Assembly (NCBI RefSeq): GCF_000687475.1
Contig: NC_057322.1
Location: 1,488,001 to 1,552,000, forward strand
Source: Ustilaginoidea virens
Taxonomy: Eukaryota; Ascomycota; Sordariomycetes; Hypocreales; Clavicipitaceae
Direction of reading: 5' to 3'
DNA length: 64,000 bases
Shown: piece after piece, positions 22,751 to 34,862 of the stretch
How the letters are laid out: every line of letters begins with the position of its first letter
Numbering within the stretch: the first letter of the stretch is position 1
Position numbers and translations under genes: made by a program
The notes under the pieces: model-generated
What the model was told of the DNA's origin: nothing
The model's database searches: none
Seen by the model: only the letters and a program-made list of their open reading frames with translations

Positions 22751-25700
22751 AGAAGAAGAAGAAAAAGAAAAAGAAACAAAAAATTCTGCTAGCTAGCATT
22801 TGGAGACTTACGTCCTCGTGAACGCTGCCTTGGTCTTTGTCTCGACGCGGACATCCTCATCAATCATGGGACCAACGCCGAGTTCCTGAATGGCATCAAA
22901 GTCTTCTCTCGTGATAAAGTAGCTGTCCATGAGCTCAATCACTCGAGGCACGGCATCTGTGCCATCCCTCTGCAGGCGATCCACAAGCTCCTTCCAGAGC
23001 ACCGGCATGTACTGCTGCCGAACTTCGTTGTGGTCGCCCGAAGACTTGAGTCGCATGTGCGAATGAAGCTCTCGCACATACCGCCCGAGTTTGTTCTGCT
23101 TGCTGTAGTTGCCCAGCCACGACGTGAAGCCCGATCCCATAAGCTGCCCGGCAACGAAGCTCGCAGGTCGGACGGTGCTGAAGACGGCGTGGGTGGGCAT
23201 CAGGCTCCAGTGCTGCTGGGGCCCGTGAATCATGCGATCGACCAAATCGCCGTCACTGATGCTCTCCGCAGCTTGGTCAAAGAGCTCGAGCGCCTTCAAC
23301 TTTTCCTCGCGCTTCGTAAAGCCCTTGCCGCTCAGCAGCATTGGCTTTGTCCGAAGATAGTTCTCCTGAATCATGAGGAAGCTGAATTCGTGGTCGTTGA
23401 AATACAGCTCAATCTTGTCGTTCAAGGTTGACTTGCTTGCCGGTGCAAAGAGTCCTCCGCCAAGCATCTTCTGGCAAATGTCCCATGGCTTCAACACAAC
23501 ATGCTTCTCCCATGCCTTGGTCATGGCCTTGCCCTTGTCGAAATCCATCGACGTCTGATCAAGCTTGGCAGTGGCTATCATGTTGATGATTTGCCGAATG
23601 TCCTTATTGCTGCCCTCGATCAGGGCGTCCACCACTGGCGGCGGAAGCTTCAAGCCCTCCCGGTGGCATATCGTCATGATTCGCGATCGCACCTGGTCGA
23701 CTGTTGGACGGTTGAATCGGATGTCGAATGCAACATGGTCAAACGGCTTCATCTTTGGAAGTCGACGCTCGTTGCATATGAGAATCAGGGGCACCTCGGT
23801 CTTCTTGCAAAACTTGGCAAGAGCACCAACACCTCCGCGGTCGCCTGCGGACATGCCGTCTACTTCATCCATGACGAGAACAATCTTCTTCTTTGCAACA
23901 TCCACTGGTTTTCCATCACGGGCAAAGTAGCCCAAGAGGGACGTGTTGTTCATCACGTCGCTCACGCCCTCCTCCACCAGCCTTTTGCTTCTGGCATCGC
24001 TGGCGTTGGTCTCCAACACGTCGTAGCCCTCCAGTTTTGCGGCAAGGTGGGCAGCAGTGGTTTTTCCGATACCAGGGGGCCCAGAGATGATGATGGCTCT
24101 CTCGCCGCCCAAGCCGTCAGCTCCGCGTCTCTGGAAGTCGTACTTTTTGGCCTTGGGCCAGTTCCTCAGCCATGCTTGAATCTTCTCTACTTGAGCTTTG
24201 TTGCCGCAAATGTGGTTCAGTTGGGTGGGCGCGTATTTGGACGTCAGAAGCTGCGCAGTGGGCTGGCAAGCGGCTTGGGGGGCGGGAGCAGGAGTTCCTC
24301 GAGCCTTTGCTGCTTGTTGAGCCGACTTGGTGGCTTCTGCTTTTCGGGCCTTCTCCTCGGCTTCCATTTCGGCAACTTGCTGCTTCACCTTGTCCTCCTC
24401 GGCCCTCTTCTTTTCTTGAGCTTTCTGGGCGCCTTTTCCTGAGCCGCCATATGCAGGAAGCTTGCGGATAAGTTCGAATAAACCATTCTCGTCAATCGTC
24501 TTGATACCGTGTGACTTGATCTTTGCCAGCTTGCTCGGCCCTGCGTCGTTTCCTAGAACGACAAAACTCGTCTTGCTGCTCGGCTGGCCTGTGACTTTGC
24601 CTCCGTACCGCTTGACAAGGGCCTGGGCCTCATCACGCCCAATAGTCTGCAAGATGCCGGTAAACACAAACGACAGACCCGAAAGACACTCCTCCTGGCC
24701 CTCGGGCAATTCCACCTCCGTCATGGGTTGAACAGAAGCATTGCCTCCCCCAGCGGCAGCCTTCCTCCAGTCGAATTTAGCGTTGGGGTCTTTCGGGGGT
24801 GGTGTCGGGGGTCTGACAGTCGTCACACTATCGATAATGTCTTGAATCGCTGCATCTTCGGGCTCGTCAACTTTTTTCGTCGTACGCGGTGCTCGAGGCT
24901 TTGCGGCAGTCGCCTTCTTTCGCGGAATTCCCTCCTCTTCATCTTCTGATTCTGGCATGGGAGACTTTCGCTTCCTGGATACCGCCCTACGTTCCCCTTT
25001 ATCGGCATCTGGGATGGCGGATGCTTGGCCCCGCAAGTTGGATCGCTTCGGCCTGGGCAAATCTTCTTCGGATTCCTCTTCAACATATTCATCATCTTTA
25101 CGCTTGCTTTGCCCCTTGACATCGGCGGCAAAAATGTCGTCACCATCCTCATCAGCATCGTCCATGTAGGCATCACCCTCATCGTCTTGGTGTTGCTTGT
25201 ACGCGGTTGTCGCTCTCCTTTTTCGAGGTGATCCATTCGGAGCGGCGGGCTCCGCTTTAACGACAGCCGGCCTTTTATTTCGAGGACTAGATCTGACGGC
25301 GAGCTCCTCTTTGACTTGAGCTTTGACCTGTGGTGCCTTCTTTGGTGTTGCCTGCTGGGAAACTTTGCTTCCCTTGCTTGAGGCGAAATATGCGTCTGCG
25401 GAGGTCACCACACCTTTCGGCTCTGTACGTCTAAAGCAAATCGTCAAGTCCACGCCGTACTATGATGAACTGAAGGAAACATACACGGTCTTTTTTCGAA
25501 GGGTTGCTTTTGCCGCGGGCTTGACACTCCTGCTGCCTTGTCAACACCAAGCCGATCCAAATACACGTGGGCACGTGTCAGCTGAAACGTACTCTACAGT
25601 TTCAGCGTCATCGTCACTGTCTTCGACAATTTTTCGAGTTTCTAAACATTGCAAACGCTGGCATGAGTCATGGGGGCCTTGCCCGGTAGGGATTGACCAT

Positions 25701-25816
25701 GACTTACTTGTCCGTTTCCCTTTGGATAAATCTTCGTTCTTGGCTGGCGCAGGCGCAGGTTTACGTGCAGGAGCAGCACCACCCTTCGGGCCAAAGAATG
25801 ACCGGATGTCAGGCAT
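22355..25816 (-). CDS. RFC1: replication factor C large subunit
   Basis: Five exons: 25708..25816, 25593..25641, 25485..25529, 22812..25430 and 22355..22658; 1,041 residues. RFC1 is the large subunit of the clamp loader that opens PCNA at primer ends. The N-terminus MPDIRSFFGPKG resembles the family's PCNA-binding motif (Q..I/L..FF type). A basic/acidic linker follows, then a BRCT domain (about 311-396, ECLSGLSFVFTG), the AAA+ module with Walker A SGPPGIGKTT (517-526) and Walker B VLVMDEVD (about 586-593), and the RFC1 C-terminal domain. The last exon (TYNAMSHPVPFMKAS onwards) ends in a Lys-rich nuclear-signal-like tail. Introns 2-4 fall at phase 2, and intron 4 carries a 42-nt homopolymer. 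Confidence 0.96.
22707..22748. repeat. poly(A) run of 42 in an RFC1 intron
   Basis: Poly(T) on the RFC1 strand, followed on the plus strand by GAA units. It lies in intron 4, about 48 nt upstream of the splice acceptor. Confidence 0.95.
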
Positions 25817-26299
25817 GGCGGCGAGAGGGTGTAGATGATGGCTGTGGTGTTGAATGCCAGTGCAGACTCTCAACTGAAAAGCGGGTTTGTCGCCCTTTTT
25901 GATGTTCTTCAGGCAAAGCTTGCCTGGACGTGTCGAGCAGGGCAGTTAGTTCAGAAACAACTTGCGAAGACCTGCAATCTGGTAGCAACTGCCCGGTCCA
26001 TTGTCTTTTTATTCCGCGGTTGACGTGGATAATTGGCCCCTAGTGGGTGGACCAGACGCGAAAGATGACGTGCAGTACGTGACTTGCGCGACCTGGACTT
26101 AATTGGCACAAGCGTTGCCTTCCCTGTGGAGCATGGCTGTGCCGTGCCGCCTAAGATATCGGGCAACAATTGACTTGTTGCCGCCGTTCATTTCAGACAT
26201 GGCATCCACGACCACGCCGAGGGAGATTTTTCCGAAAGATATGCCGAGATTCGTCAACAACGTCAACAACAAGCAGTCATTTCACGACCGAATGCAACA
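25817..26299. promoter_or_regulatory. shared divergent promoter of RFC1 and MRPL16
   Basis: The two start codons face away from each other across 483 bp, so both promoters must lie here. I can point to no specific element. Confidence 0.6.
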
Positions 26300-27183
26300 A
26301 TGACGTCTGCCACGTCGTCGTCGCTTCTCAGTGCCTTTAACGGGCTCAAGCTTTGCGCTTCCGCGCCTCGTAGGCAAATGCGAGCCCCGAGTTTGCGGTC
26401 GACACAATCCCCCGATGCTCCCCGGCAGCTGCTTCAAGGCGTCCGAACTTTCTCAACCACATCTCCCGTTCTCGGAACATGGCTGGAACCAAGCTTGGAC
26501 CGCAAAAACAAAATGGCCAAAGGCAGGCCTCGAGTGGCTACAGGAGGCTCGACAAAAGGCACCACCGTCATCTGGGGCGATTACGGGCTCCGCATGACGG
26601 ATCATCACCGAAGGATTAGCGCAAAGCAACTCAAGATGGCCGAAGACACAATCAAGGTGCGACTTCGCGGCGAAAAGTACCGGCTTTACAAGCGAAAGTG
26701 CTGCAATGTGGGCGTGTACGTTAGCGGTAACGAGGTGAGCAAAAATGCCCCTTGGATGGCCTCGACTGACGGGTGGCCTGGATTTGATTCCTTTTTAATT
26801 TACCTTTCTGACGTCGCCTAGATGCGTATGGGCAAGGGAAAAGGTTCTTTTGACCACTGGGCGACAAGGATGGCCGTGAGCCAGATTTTGTTTGAGATCA
26901 AGGGCCAAATCCACGAGCAGGTTGCGCGGGACGCTTTCCGCCTAGCTGGAAACAAGCTGCCAGGTGAGCTGCGCTTTGTGAGAGACGAGTTAACGCAGCT
27001 TTGACTGATGATGGCGAAATCCTAGGCCAGTGGGAATTCGTAAAGAGCGGCGAGGCACCAATGGTCGGAATTACCAAGCTGGATGGGGTTACTTTGGAGG
27101 ACTTGAAGCGTCCGAGAAGACAGGTTGCCCCAACTCCCATTGCCGAGCCCGTCAGCACGTCTTCTGCTTCTCGTTCGCCTTGA
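26300..27183 (+). CDS. MRPL16: mitochondrial large-subunit ribosomal protein uL16m
   Basis: Three exons: 26300..26734, 26822..26963 and 27026..27183; 244 residues. It is the nuclear-encoded L16 of the mitochondrial large ribosomal subunit. The N-terminal 50 residues are Arg/Ser-rich with FSTTSPVLG, which fits a cleaved mitochondrial presequence. L16 motifs follow: [29 protein letters not shown], and [14 protein letters not shown] at the start of exon 2. Exon 3 ([14 protein letters not shown]) closes the domain. Intron 1 falls inside the conserved NE|MRMGKG segment. It shares a promoter region with RFC1 and precedes RFC5 on the same strand. Confidence 0.94.
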
Positions 27184-27602
27184 TTTCCCGCGTTGTATTG
27201 CCATGGCTTTGTGCAGCTATTTGATTCGGACATGTAAAACAGACATGCATGTATAAGTGACGCTTGGAGTCGATGCGAGATAGGCCATTTCTGAGAATCG
27301 TTGCCTCTGGGCGGTATTGCAGGATTGAACGTGGTATTATGGAGGGACTCATGACAATCAACCCATTAGAGCACTACAAGCCTGGTAGCTTCATTTTCCA
27401 CCCGACGAGTTGCATTTTTGACTCACTTGATTCGCCTGGTACAAATGTAAAGGTGCGGTACGTGCAGTACATGCCTTAGGTACCTATAGGCCCCCAGGGC
27501 CCCCCACCAGCTAAGCTCAACGCGCGCAACGCGTCTCAACCTCGAAAGAAATCGACGGGCACCTCGACTCCGTAGTCACCCTTTGGCATCCCAACCGTCA
27601 CA
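27184..27602. other. spacer between MRPL16 and RFC5
   Basis: About 420 bp with an AGGTACCTATAGG word at 27478-27490 and a CCCCCAGGGCCCCCC stretch just after it. It presumably holds the RFC5 promoter; no gene is seen. Confidence 0.5.
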
Positions 27603-28824
27603 ATGGCTCTCATTGTCGACAAGCATCGGCCCCGGTCTCTAGAAGCTCTCTCGTACCATCCCGAGCTCTCACAACGCCTAAAAGCCCTAGTACGCGATAA
27701 GCCCAGCCCGCCCACGCCAGGCTTGCCAGAAGCGTCGTCCGTCTAACCATCCGTGGACAGGCCCAAAGCGGCGACTTCCCCCATCTCCTCGTCTACGGCC
27801 CCTCGGGCGCCGGCAAGAAAACCAGGATCGTCGCCACGCTCAAGGAGCTCTACGGCCCCGGCGTCGAAAAGATCAAGATCGACTCGCGCGTGTTCCAGAC
27901 CACCAGCAACCGCAAGCTCGAGTTCAACATTGTCGCCTCGGTGTACCACCTGGAGATTACGCCGTCCGACGTCGGCAACTACGACCGAGTTGTCGTGCAG
28001 GACCTGCTCAAGGAGGTGGCGCAGACGCAGCAGGTGGACCAGTCTGCGAAGCAGCGCTTCAAGGTGGTGGTGATCAACGAGGCGGATCAGCTCACGCGCG
28101 ACGCGCAGGCCGCGCTGCGCCGCACCATGGAGAAGTACTCGCCCAACCTGCGCTTGATCCTGCTCGCCAACTCGACGGCCAACATCATTGCGCCCATCCG
28201 GTCGAGAACGTTGCTGGTGCGCGTGGCTGCGCCCACGCACGAGGAGATATGCCGTGTTTTGGCTGCGTCTGCTAAGAAGGAGAATTGGGAGGTGACCAAG
28301 GGCCTGCACGAGAGAATAGCGGTGGAGAGTGGGAGGAATCTACGACGAGCGCTTTTGATGTATGAGGCGGTTTATGCGCAAAAGTATGTTTTTTGTCCTC
28401 TCGCTTTCTTCCTTTTTCTTCTTCTTTATCTTCTTCCAAGCCATGGCCCAGGCAAAAGATGCTGATTTCGTCTAGTGAAAAGGTGACGGATAGTACGCCA
28501 ATTCCGCCGGCAGATTGGGAGGCGCTGGTTGGGCAGATTGCCCGGGAAATCATGGATGAGCACACCCCGGCCAGGATATTGCAGGTGCGGTCGAAGCTGT
28601 ACGACCTGCTGACACATTGCATACCGGCTACGACGATTCTCAAGACGCTGACGTTCAAGCTGCTGGCGCTTATCGACGACGGGTTGAAGGGCGAGGTGAT
28701 TCAGTGGTCGGCGTTTTACGAGCACCGGATCAAGACTGGGACAAAGGTGATTTTCCACCTGGAGGCGTTTGTTGCCAAGTTTATGCGCGTCTTTGAAATG
28801 TACCTCATGAGCATGGAGATGTAA
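27603..28824 (+). CDS. RFC5: replication factor C small subunit 5 (human RFC3 type)
   Basis: Three exons: 27603..27689, 27761..28383 and 28476..28824; 352 residues. It is a small subunit of the PCNA clamp loader. The N-terminus MALIVDKHRPRSLEAL and the Walker A-like GPSGAGKKT (42-50) identify the Rfc5 branch. Walker B reads VVVINEAD (135-138 = NEAD) instead of DEAD/DEVD, which fits the known weak or absent ATPase of this subunit. The SRC box is SRT here (PIRSRTLLVR). The C-terminal collar domain (ILQVRSKLYDLLTHCIP onward) is complete. The ATG is the only start before the conserved N-terminus. It sits 1.8 kb from RFC1. Confidence 0.96.
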
Positions 28825-30285
28825 GGCAGGCATACTTGGGGTGATTCATGTGAAAGTACAGGGCGTTTCGGAGAGTCGGGTCTTCGGGTCTTGATTATAG
28901 GTTAGGTACGACGGTCTCAAGTCACGCTTCCCCTTGGGCCTTGAAACAGGGCAAACTCGTCGCGCCCTGTTCTCGGCATGGCCGGCACGGCACGTGTGTC
29001 TCGGCTTGGGATGATTACGGATGAGGTTGCGGGCAGCCCGTTGTGGCATGTTGACCTGAGAAGCTCACCAAAAGACGAGCAAGACGGCACCAAGCACCAT
29101 GTCAAGGCCTCGTCTGAGAGACATGGCGTCTGGAGCTAGAAGCTTGTTCATGACAACGCGGACAAGTCAGTCCAGGCGGCTGCATCTTGGGCCCGCTTCG
29201 ACTTTTCAAGAGACGCGCATGGCATGGCCCTCGGCCCCCCCCCCCCTGCGGTTTGTCGCGCGTCCAAGGTGAGAGTTGTCCGCTGACTGCCCGTTAGGCG
29301 GCTGGGCCGTATTGTAATTGGCAAGTCCAGCAAACTTTAAACGGCGCCCTCCATGTTTCAGCTTCTCCGAACGATTACATCCGTCCAAGAGCGCGTGCTG
29401 TTCTCGAGACGTGCATGCCGGCCAGGCCGTCGAAACCGGGGGGGGTTGGGGGGCCAGGTGCTCCGTTCCGTGCCTGTGTGACGGAAAACCTGCGCCCAGC
29501 CTGGACGTGCATAGGCGGAGCTAGCAGGCGCAGGCGCACGCGCTGTGACGAGGTCCGTGTTGCACTGCAGGTGGAAGCTTTCCAAGACGCACGCCATCAA
29601 CGGAACGTCAACCAGGATCACCGCGATATTTTTAGTAGGGTCTGGTTGACGGCCGGCTGTCGAGGTGGGAGCACGCACGGCCTGGTGCGGGAGTTGCCCA
29701 TCTCTCCCGCGGCTTAGGACATAGGAAGCCGCCCGCCCGCCCCGCCCGCCCCTTCCATATTGCAGCGGCTGGGTCGCTGTAACTTGGTGCCACCCTGCTG
29801 TCCTGGGATGAGGCTGGGTGGTGGCACCATGACATGACTGGACGTTCAATGGAAACGGCTGGGCGCTGCGGGCTCTGCAGGACAGGACAGCACGTTGAAC
29901 CGCCGGTGGCAGGGAGACGATGCATCGTACCAGTCAGAAACTCCCGTTCCCCCGGCTGATGCTGCCTGGTCCGGCCCGCAGAGGAGCAGGTACATACATA
30001 CATGCATATGTACATGCATGCTCATTGCTCAATTGCTAGCAATGCATTGACATGATCAGCCCGCGGCAACGCACCACGATCGCGGCTAGCCGCTCGACAT
30101 GGGGCACCGCTGGTTCGGGGAAAAGGAATGGATGGGCCAGGGCCGCACGGAGACAATGCTCGTCGGCAGCACGGACCTGCCCAGCCTTGGTGACGAACCC
30201 CGTCCACGGTGTGATTTGCCATTTGGCCAGACGCAGCTTGAGCTGGAGCTTCCGGATCCCCGGCCGCGATCGGGAACCAGGTCCC

Positions 30286-30330
30286 TGCTGCCGACCAGCT
30301 GCCGACCAGCTGCCGACCAGCTGCCGATCT
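30286..30330. repeat. 11-bp repeat (GCTGCCGACCA)
   Basis: About four tandem units; the last is changed to GCTGCCGATCT. Confidence 0.85.
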
Positions 30331-30474
30331 GCTCCCGACCAGCTGCTGCTGCTCGCCATGTATTGTGTGCAGATCCAAAGCCCCGCACCGCACATCTAAC
30401 GCCGCTGGCGCTCGCCCTTTGCGTCTTTCTTGCCCTCTTGAGACATCATCTTCAAGGTTTCATCCGACGCCCCC

Positions 30475-30490
30475 CCCCGCCTTCCCCCGC
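30475..30490 (-). promoter_or_regulatory. two GCGGGG words, possible CreA sites
   Basis: Two CCCCGC hexamers on the plus strand (30475-30480 and 30485-30490) read GCGGGG on the minus strand and fit the CreA consensus SYGGRG. They lie about 710 bp upstream of acetyl-CoA synthetase. The orthologue facA of Aspergillus nidulans is under carbon control. The stretch is C-rich, so chance matches are likely. Confidence 0.3.
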
Positions 30491-31197
30491 TTTCTTTCCC
30501 CTTTCCTTTCCGTCCGTGGACTCTCGACCAACCCTCCAGTCTCCAGGGTGTTGTGTGTGTTCAGCGTTTACTGCGTTGCTATTGCAGAACAATATCAATC
30601 CCGGCAAAACGTCTCGGGCTGTATTCCAAGTTCGTTCCGTCTCCCCCTTCCCCTCGCTGGCTCTCGCGGCAAAGTCACGTCTGCCTGCCCGCCAATGTTG
30701 GACTGCCGTGGTGGAAGCCGGCCGGTCCTAACCCGCTAACCTCGTCGCTGCTCCGTAGGCTGAAGAGTCCAGTCACTTGATGCGTGCGGTACGCGCCCCA
30801 GCTCGCCTCGCAGCTTCAATTCCATCGCCTGGATTCGTCCGTCCATCGCACAGGCAAGCGTTGACTTGACCCCGTGGGTCCTGGACGGCATGACGGCAAG
30901 GATCAATTCCAGGAATACGCAGACGCAGATTCAGCCCCCAGATCCACGCCAGCATCGCTCCAGCTCCCGCTCCAGCTCCAGCTCCAGTACACATACATAT
31001 GCCCCCAGCAGCACCTGATACTCCAGAGTACATAAAGCAGAAGCTACCCCACGCTTACTCCCGAATCCCTCCATCGCCGCCTTCCAACCGCTGCCCCACG
31101 TCGCAGCAATACCCAGACATCTTCCAACACATTTGACTCTGTCTGCTTTGCCCTTTTTGCTGCCCCGGGCTAACCAGGTGGTCGACATCACATCACA

Positions 31198-33833
31198 ATG
31201 GCTGAGGAAGGAAAAGCGCCCAAGGTCGCCGAGGCGCATCTTGTCGACACTTTCCGTACGTGTGCTCAAACCGCCTGCCGTCTGGTCCTCCGTTTCAGAC
31301 CGGCCCCAGCTGACGTTTGGTTTTTGTGCCGCCAGATCCTCCCGAGAAGATGCTCGCCAGTACGTGTTGCAACTTTGGCTCCCTCCCCGCCCAGCCCAGT
31401 GTGCCGCACCCGCTCCTATTCCTCCCAATAACGCATCCAAAAGCGCCAGCGTCTGAGACAATTTTCCCGCAACGGCTTTCCGATTGACAACTCCTTTTGC
31501 CCCGCATGCTGACATGAGATTCCTCAATTGAAAGAGCACCCCAGCAAACCCCACCTTGCCAGTGAGTCTTGACGCTATCCAACGGTTCTTTTCTTCTTTC
31601 AGCCGCCGGCGCACTTCCGTCCTTCGGATTAGTGCTTCTCTTGGCGTGCTTTCCTGACGCTCAAACACGGACTAACTCATTGACCAACCAACCCCCTCAC
31701 CCCCACAGGCTTTGAGGAATACCAGGAGCTGTACCAGGAGTCCATCACGAACCCCACCAAGTTCTGGGGTGAGCGAGCACGCGAGCTGCTCTCGTGGTAT
31801 CGCGACTTCGAGACCGTCACCAGCGGCACCTTGACCGATGGCGACGTCAAGTGGTTTGTGGAGGGCCAGCTCAACGCCTCGTACAACCTCGTTGATCGCC
31901 ATGCCTTCAAGAACCCGGATCGTGTGGCCATCATCTACGAGGCCGACGAGCCTCAGCATGGCCGAAACGTAACGTACGGCGAGCTGCTGCGCCAGGTTTC
32001 CAAAGCGGCTTGGGCTTTGAAGCAGATGGGCGTCCGTAAAGGTGACACCGTCGCCATCTACCTGCCCATGATTCCCGAGGCCGTCGTCGCCATCCTCGCT
32101 TGCATCCGTATCGGCGCCGTCCATTCCGTCGTCTTTGCCGGATTCTCCGCCGACTCTTTGCGAGACCGTGTCCTTGATGCTCGCTCGCGCGTCGTCATCA
32201 CTACCGACGAGGGCAAGCGTGGTGGCAAGCTCATTGGCACCAAGAAAATCGTCGATGACGCTCTCAAGCAGTGCCCCGACGTCAGCAACGTCCTCGTCTT
32301 CAAGCGCACCGGCGCTGATGTTCCCATGCAGGCCGGCCGTGATGTGTGGTGGCATGAGGAGCTCGACAAGTGGCCCAGCTACATTGCTCCCGAGGTCATG
32401 AACTCGGAAGACCCGCTGTTCCTGCTTTACACCTCTGGCTCCACCGGCAAGCCCAAGGGCGTCATGCACACCACCGCCGGCTACTTGCTCGGCGCTGCCC
32501 TGACCGGCAAGTACGTCTTCGACATTCACGACGGGGACCGCTACTTTTGCGGGGGCGACGTCGGCTGGATCACCGGCCACACCTACGTCGTGTATGCCCC
32601 CCTGCTGCTGGGCGTCTCCACCGTCGTATTCGAGGGCACACCGGCTTATCCCAACTTCTCGCGATACTGGGACATTATCGAGAAGCACAACGTCACCCAG
32701 TTCTACGTGGCCCCCACTGCGCTCAGACTGCTCAAGCGCGCTGGTGATGAGCACGTCAAGGGCAACATGAAGCATCTGCGTGTACTCGGTTCCGTCGGTG
32801 AGCCTATCGCGGCTGAAGTCTGGAAGTGGTATTACGAAGTAGTCGGCAAGGAAGAGGCACACGTTGTCGACGTAAGTAGATGTTTTCGTTGCTGTTTGCG
32901 CGCCGAATCAAAGGGGGGGAGCAAATGCTAAAACCTCAGCTCGTTAGACGTACTGGCAAACCGAGACGGGCTCCAACGTTGTTACTCCTCTGGCTGGAGT
33001 CACGCCTACCAAGCCGGGTAGTGCTTCGTTCCCCTTCTTCGGCATTGAGCCCGTCATCATCGATCCTGTTTCCGGGGAAGAGATTCACGGCAATGACGTC
33101 GAGGGCGTCCTTGCGTTCAAGCAGCCTTGGCCCAGCATGACCCGAACCGTGTACGGCGCTCACAAGCGATACATGGACACGTATTTCAATGTCTACAAGG
33201 GCTACTACGTAAGTTGCTCGAGGCGTGCAGCCTATTGACCTGTGCCTGTGCCGGAGCGGTGCAGTGACTGACGTGCCTTTCGCAGTTCACCGGCGACGGT
33301 GCTGGTCGTGACCACGAGGGTTTCTACTGGATTCGTGGCCGTGTCGACGACGTCGTCAACGTGTCGGGTCATCGGCTGTCTACTGCCGAGATTGAGGCAG
33401 CGCTGATTGAGCACCACGCCGTGGCCGAAGCAGCCGTGGTCGGTGTCGCCGACGAGCTGACCGGCCAAGCCGTCAATGCCTTTGTCGCTGTCAAGGACGG
33501 AAACGAGATCAACGATGCCCTGCGTAAAGAGTTCATCATGCAGGTCCGCAAGAGCATCGGCCCGTTTGCCGCGCCCAAGGCCATCCACGTCGTGCCAGAT
33601 CTGCCCAAGACCCGAAGCGGCAAGATTATGCGCAGGATTTTGAGGAAGATTCTTGCTGGGGAGGAAGACCAACTTGGCGATATCACTACTGTGAGTTTTT
33701 TTTTTTTTTTTTTTTCCTGTCAAGACGCAAAAGTCCTTGACTCGACGTGCGACTAATTGTGCGTGAACAGCTTTCGGACCCTACCATTGTTGACAAGATC
33801 ATCATGGTCGTTCACGATGAAAAGGCCAAGTGA
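31198..33833 (+). CDS. facA: acetyl-CoA synthetase
   Basis: Seven exons: 31198..31255, 31336..31359, 31535..31561, 31709..32871, 32948..33208, 33286..33690 and 33771..33833; 666 residues. The enzyme makes acetyl-CoA from acetate, ATP and CoA by way of acetyl-AMP. The ANL adenylate motif is [10 protein letters not shown] (278-287); YWQTETGS opens exon 5; the hinge region is [19 protein letters not shown]; and the acetylation-sensitive catalytic lysine is in [11 protein letters not shown] (Lys624). The first three exons are tiny (58, 24 and 27 nt) and all junctions are phase 1, so each reading-frame fragment alone looks meaningless. Intron 6 has a long T run at 33696-33715. Confidence 0.96.
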
Positions 33834-34631
33834 AATGTAAGATGAATGCGGGCGGCAAAGTACATGAACGAAGGAAGAAGAAGAGCACAAGAAGAGGGGG
33901 TAGAAAAACAGGCACAAGGCGTGCGTCAACTGGCGAACCGAGTTCGAGGGGATGGGAAACACATGGCTGACGGGGGGCAATGAATGAATGAATGGCCTTT
34001 GTTTCAGAGTGTTACGTCTGGGTGGAGTATAATGTGCGACGAAAGCGTGACGGGGCTTGGGACAATGCCATTTACCGTGGGTAAGAGACGGGCTGGTGAT
34101 TATTGCTCCCTAGATGCATGTTGGAAAAACAACATTATCCTACGGTTGGCAGGGGAGTCGACTGCAGCCAGCTGACGAGTTCTAAAAAGGGATCCGTCAC
34201 CACAGGGCTGCTCTTTTCTCCGAGGTTCCGCTGGTGGGCGGCCATTGGGGTAACTGATTGCTGATTGGCTCCCTGCTGCTGACAAATGTTGGCTTGCCGC
34301 CGATCGAGCGGGGGACCTGGGGACCTGGGGACCTGGGCGCCTTGGAGGAAAAGTTGTGCCAAGGTTAGAATTTACATTGGCAGAGACGCAGGGCGATTTG
34401 GATTTGGCAGTCGGTGCGGAGCCAGTCCGTATTGACGCAACGCAACCAAGCGCAGCGGCGGGGGGAACGCTTCGACAAGAGGCCAGCGCGGAGTTGGCAG
34501 GGACCGGACCAGACGACTGAAGACGACTGACTGGGTCACTCACCATGTCCAAATGTCAGCCGTGCCGCTTCGACAAGGCCAAAGGCCCTGGTTGCCGCGT
34601 GACCCAGCCAGCCAAGCAGCATCAGCGCAGC

Positions 34632-34695
34632 CAAGCCAAGCCAGGTCAAGCCACGCCAAGCCACGCCGAGCCACGCCACGCCACGCCACGCCAAG
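34632..34695. repeat. CCAAG/CCACG pentamer stretch
   Basis: About a dozen degenerate 5-bp units (AAGCC, ACGCC). Confidence 0.75.
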
Positions 34696-34799
34696 CTGGA
34701 GTTTGAGAGAGCCGCCACTTGCTCTTGGTGAGACGCGCGGCTCGCGTTGACGGCTGTTTGACATGAGTGGTGCGCCAGCTGACAATGACACTGCCACCT

Positions 34800-34862
34800 G
34801 CCAAGGCCACTGCCACTGCCACTGCCACTGCCCACTGCCACTGCCACTGCCATTGCCACCTG
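34800..34862. repeat. hexamer repeat (CTGCCA)n
   Basis: About nine CTGCCA units with one interruption (CTGCCCA). Confidence 0.8.

Larger units (their letters stand above)
28825..31197. other. 2.4-kb gene-free stretch upstream of acetyl-CoA synthetase
   Basis: I find no gene. It contains C runs (29238-29247, 30470-30478), a CCCGCC-rich stretch (29729-29750), an 11-bp repeat of GCTGCCGACCA (30286-30330), a CTCCAG repeat (30957-30987), and a CT-rich tract from about 30470 to 30660 that may belong to a long leader. Confidence 0.5.

Noticed and set aside
31672..32862. Minus-strand frame of 396 codons opposite acetyl-CoA synthetase
   Set aside because: Antisense shadow of exon 4; acetyl-CoA synthetase motifs are on the plus strand.
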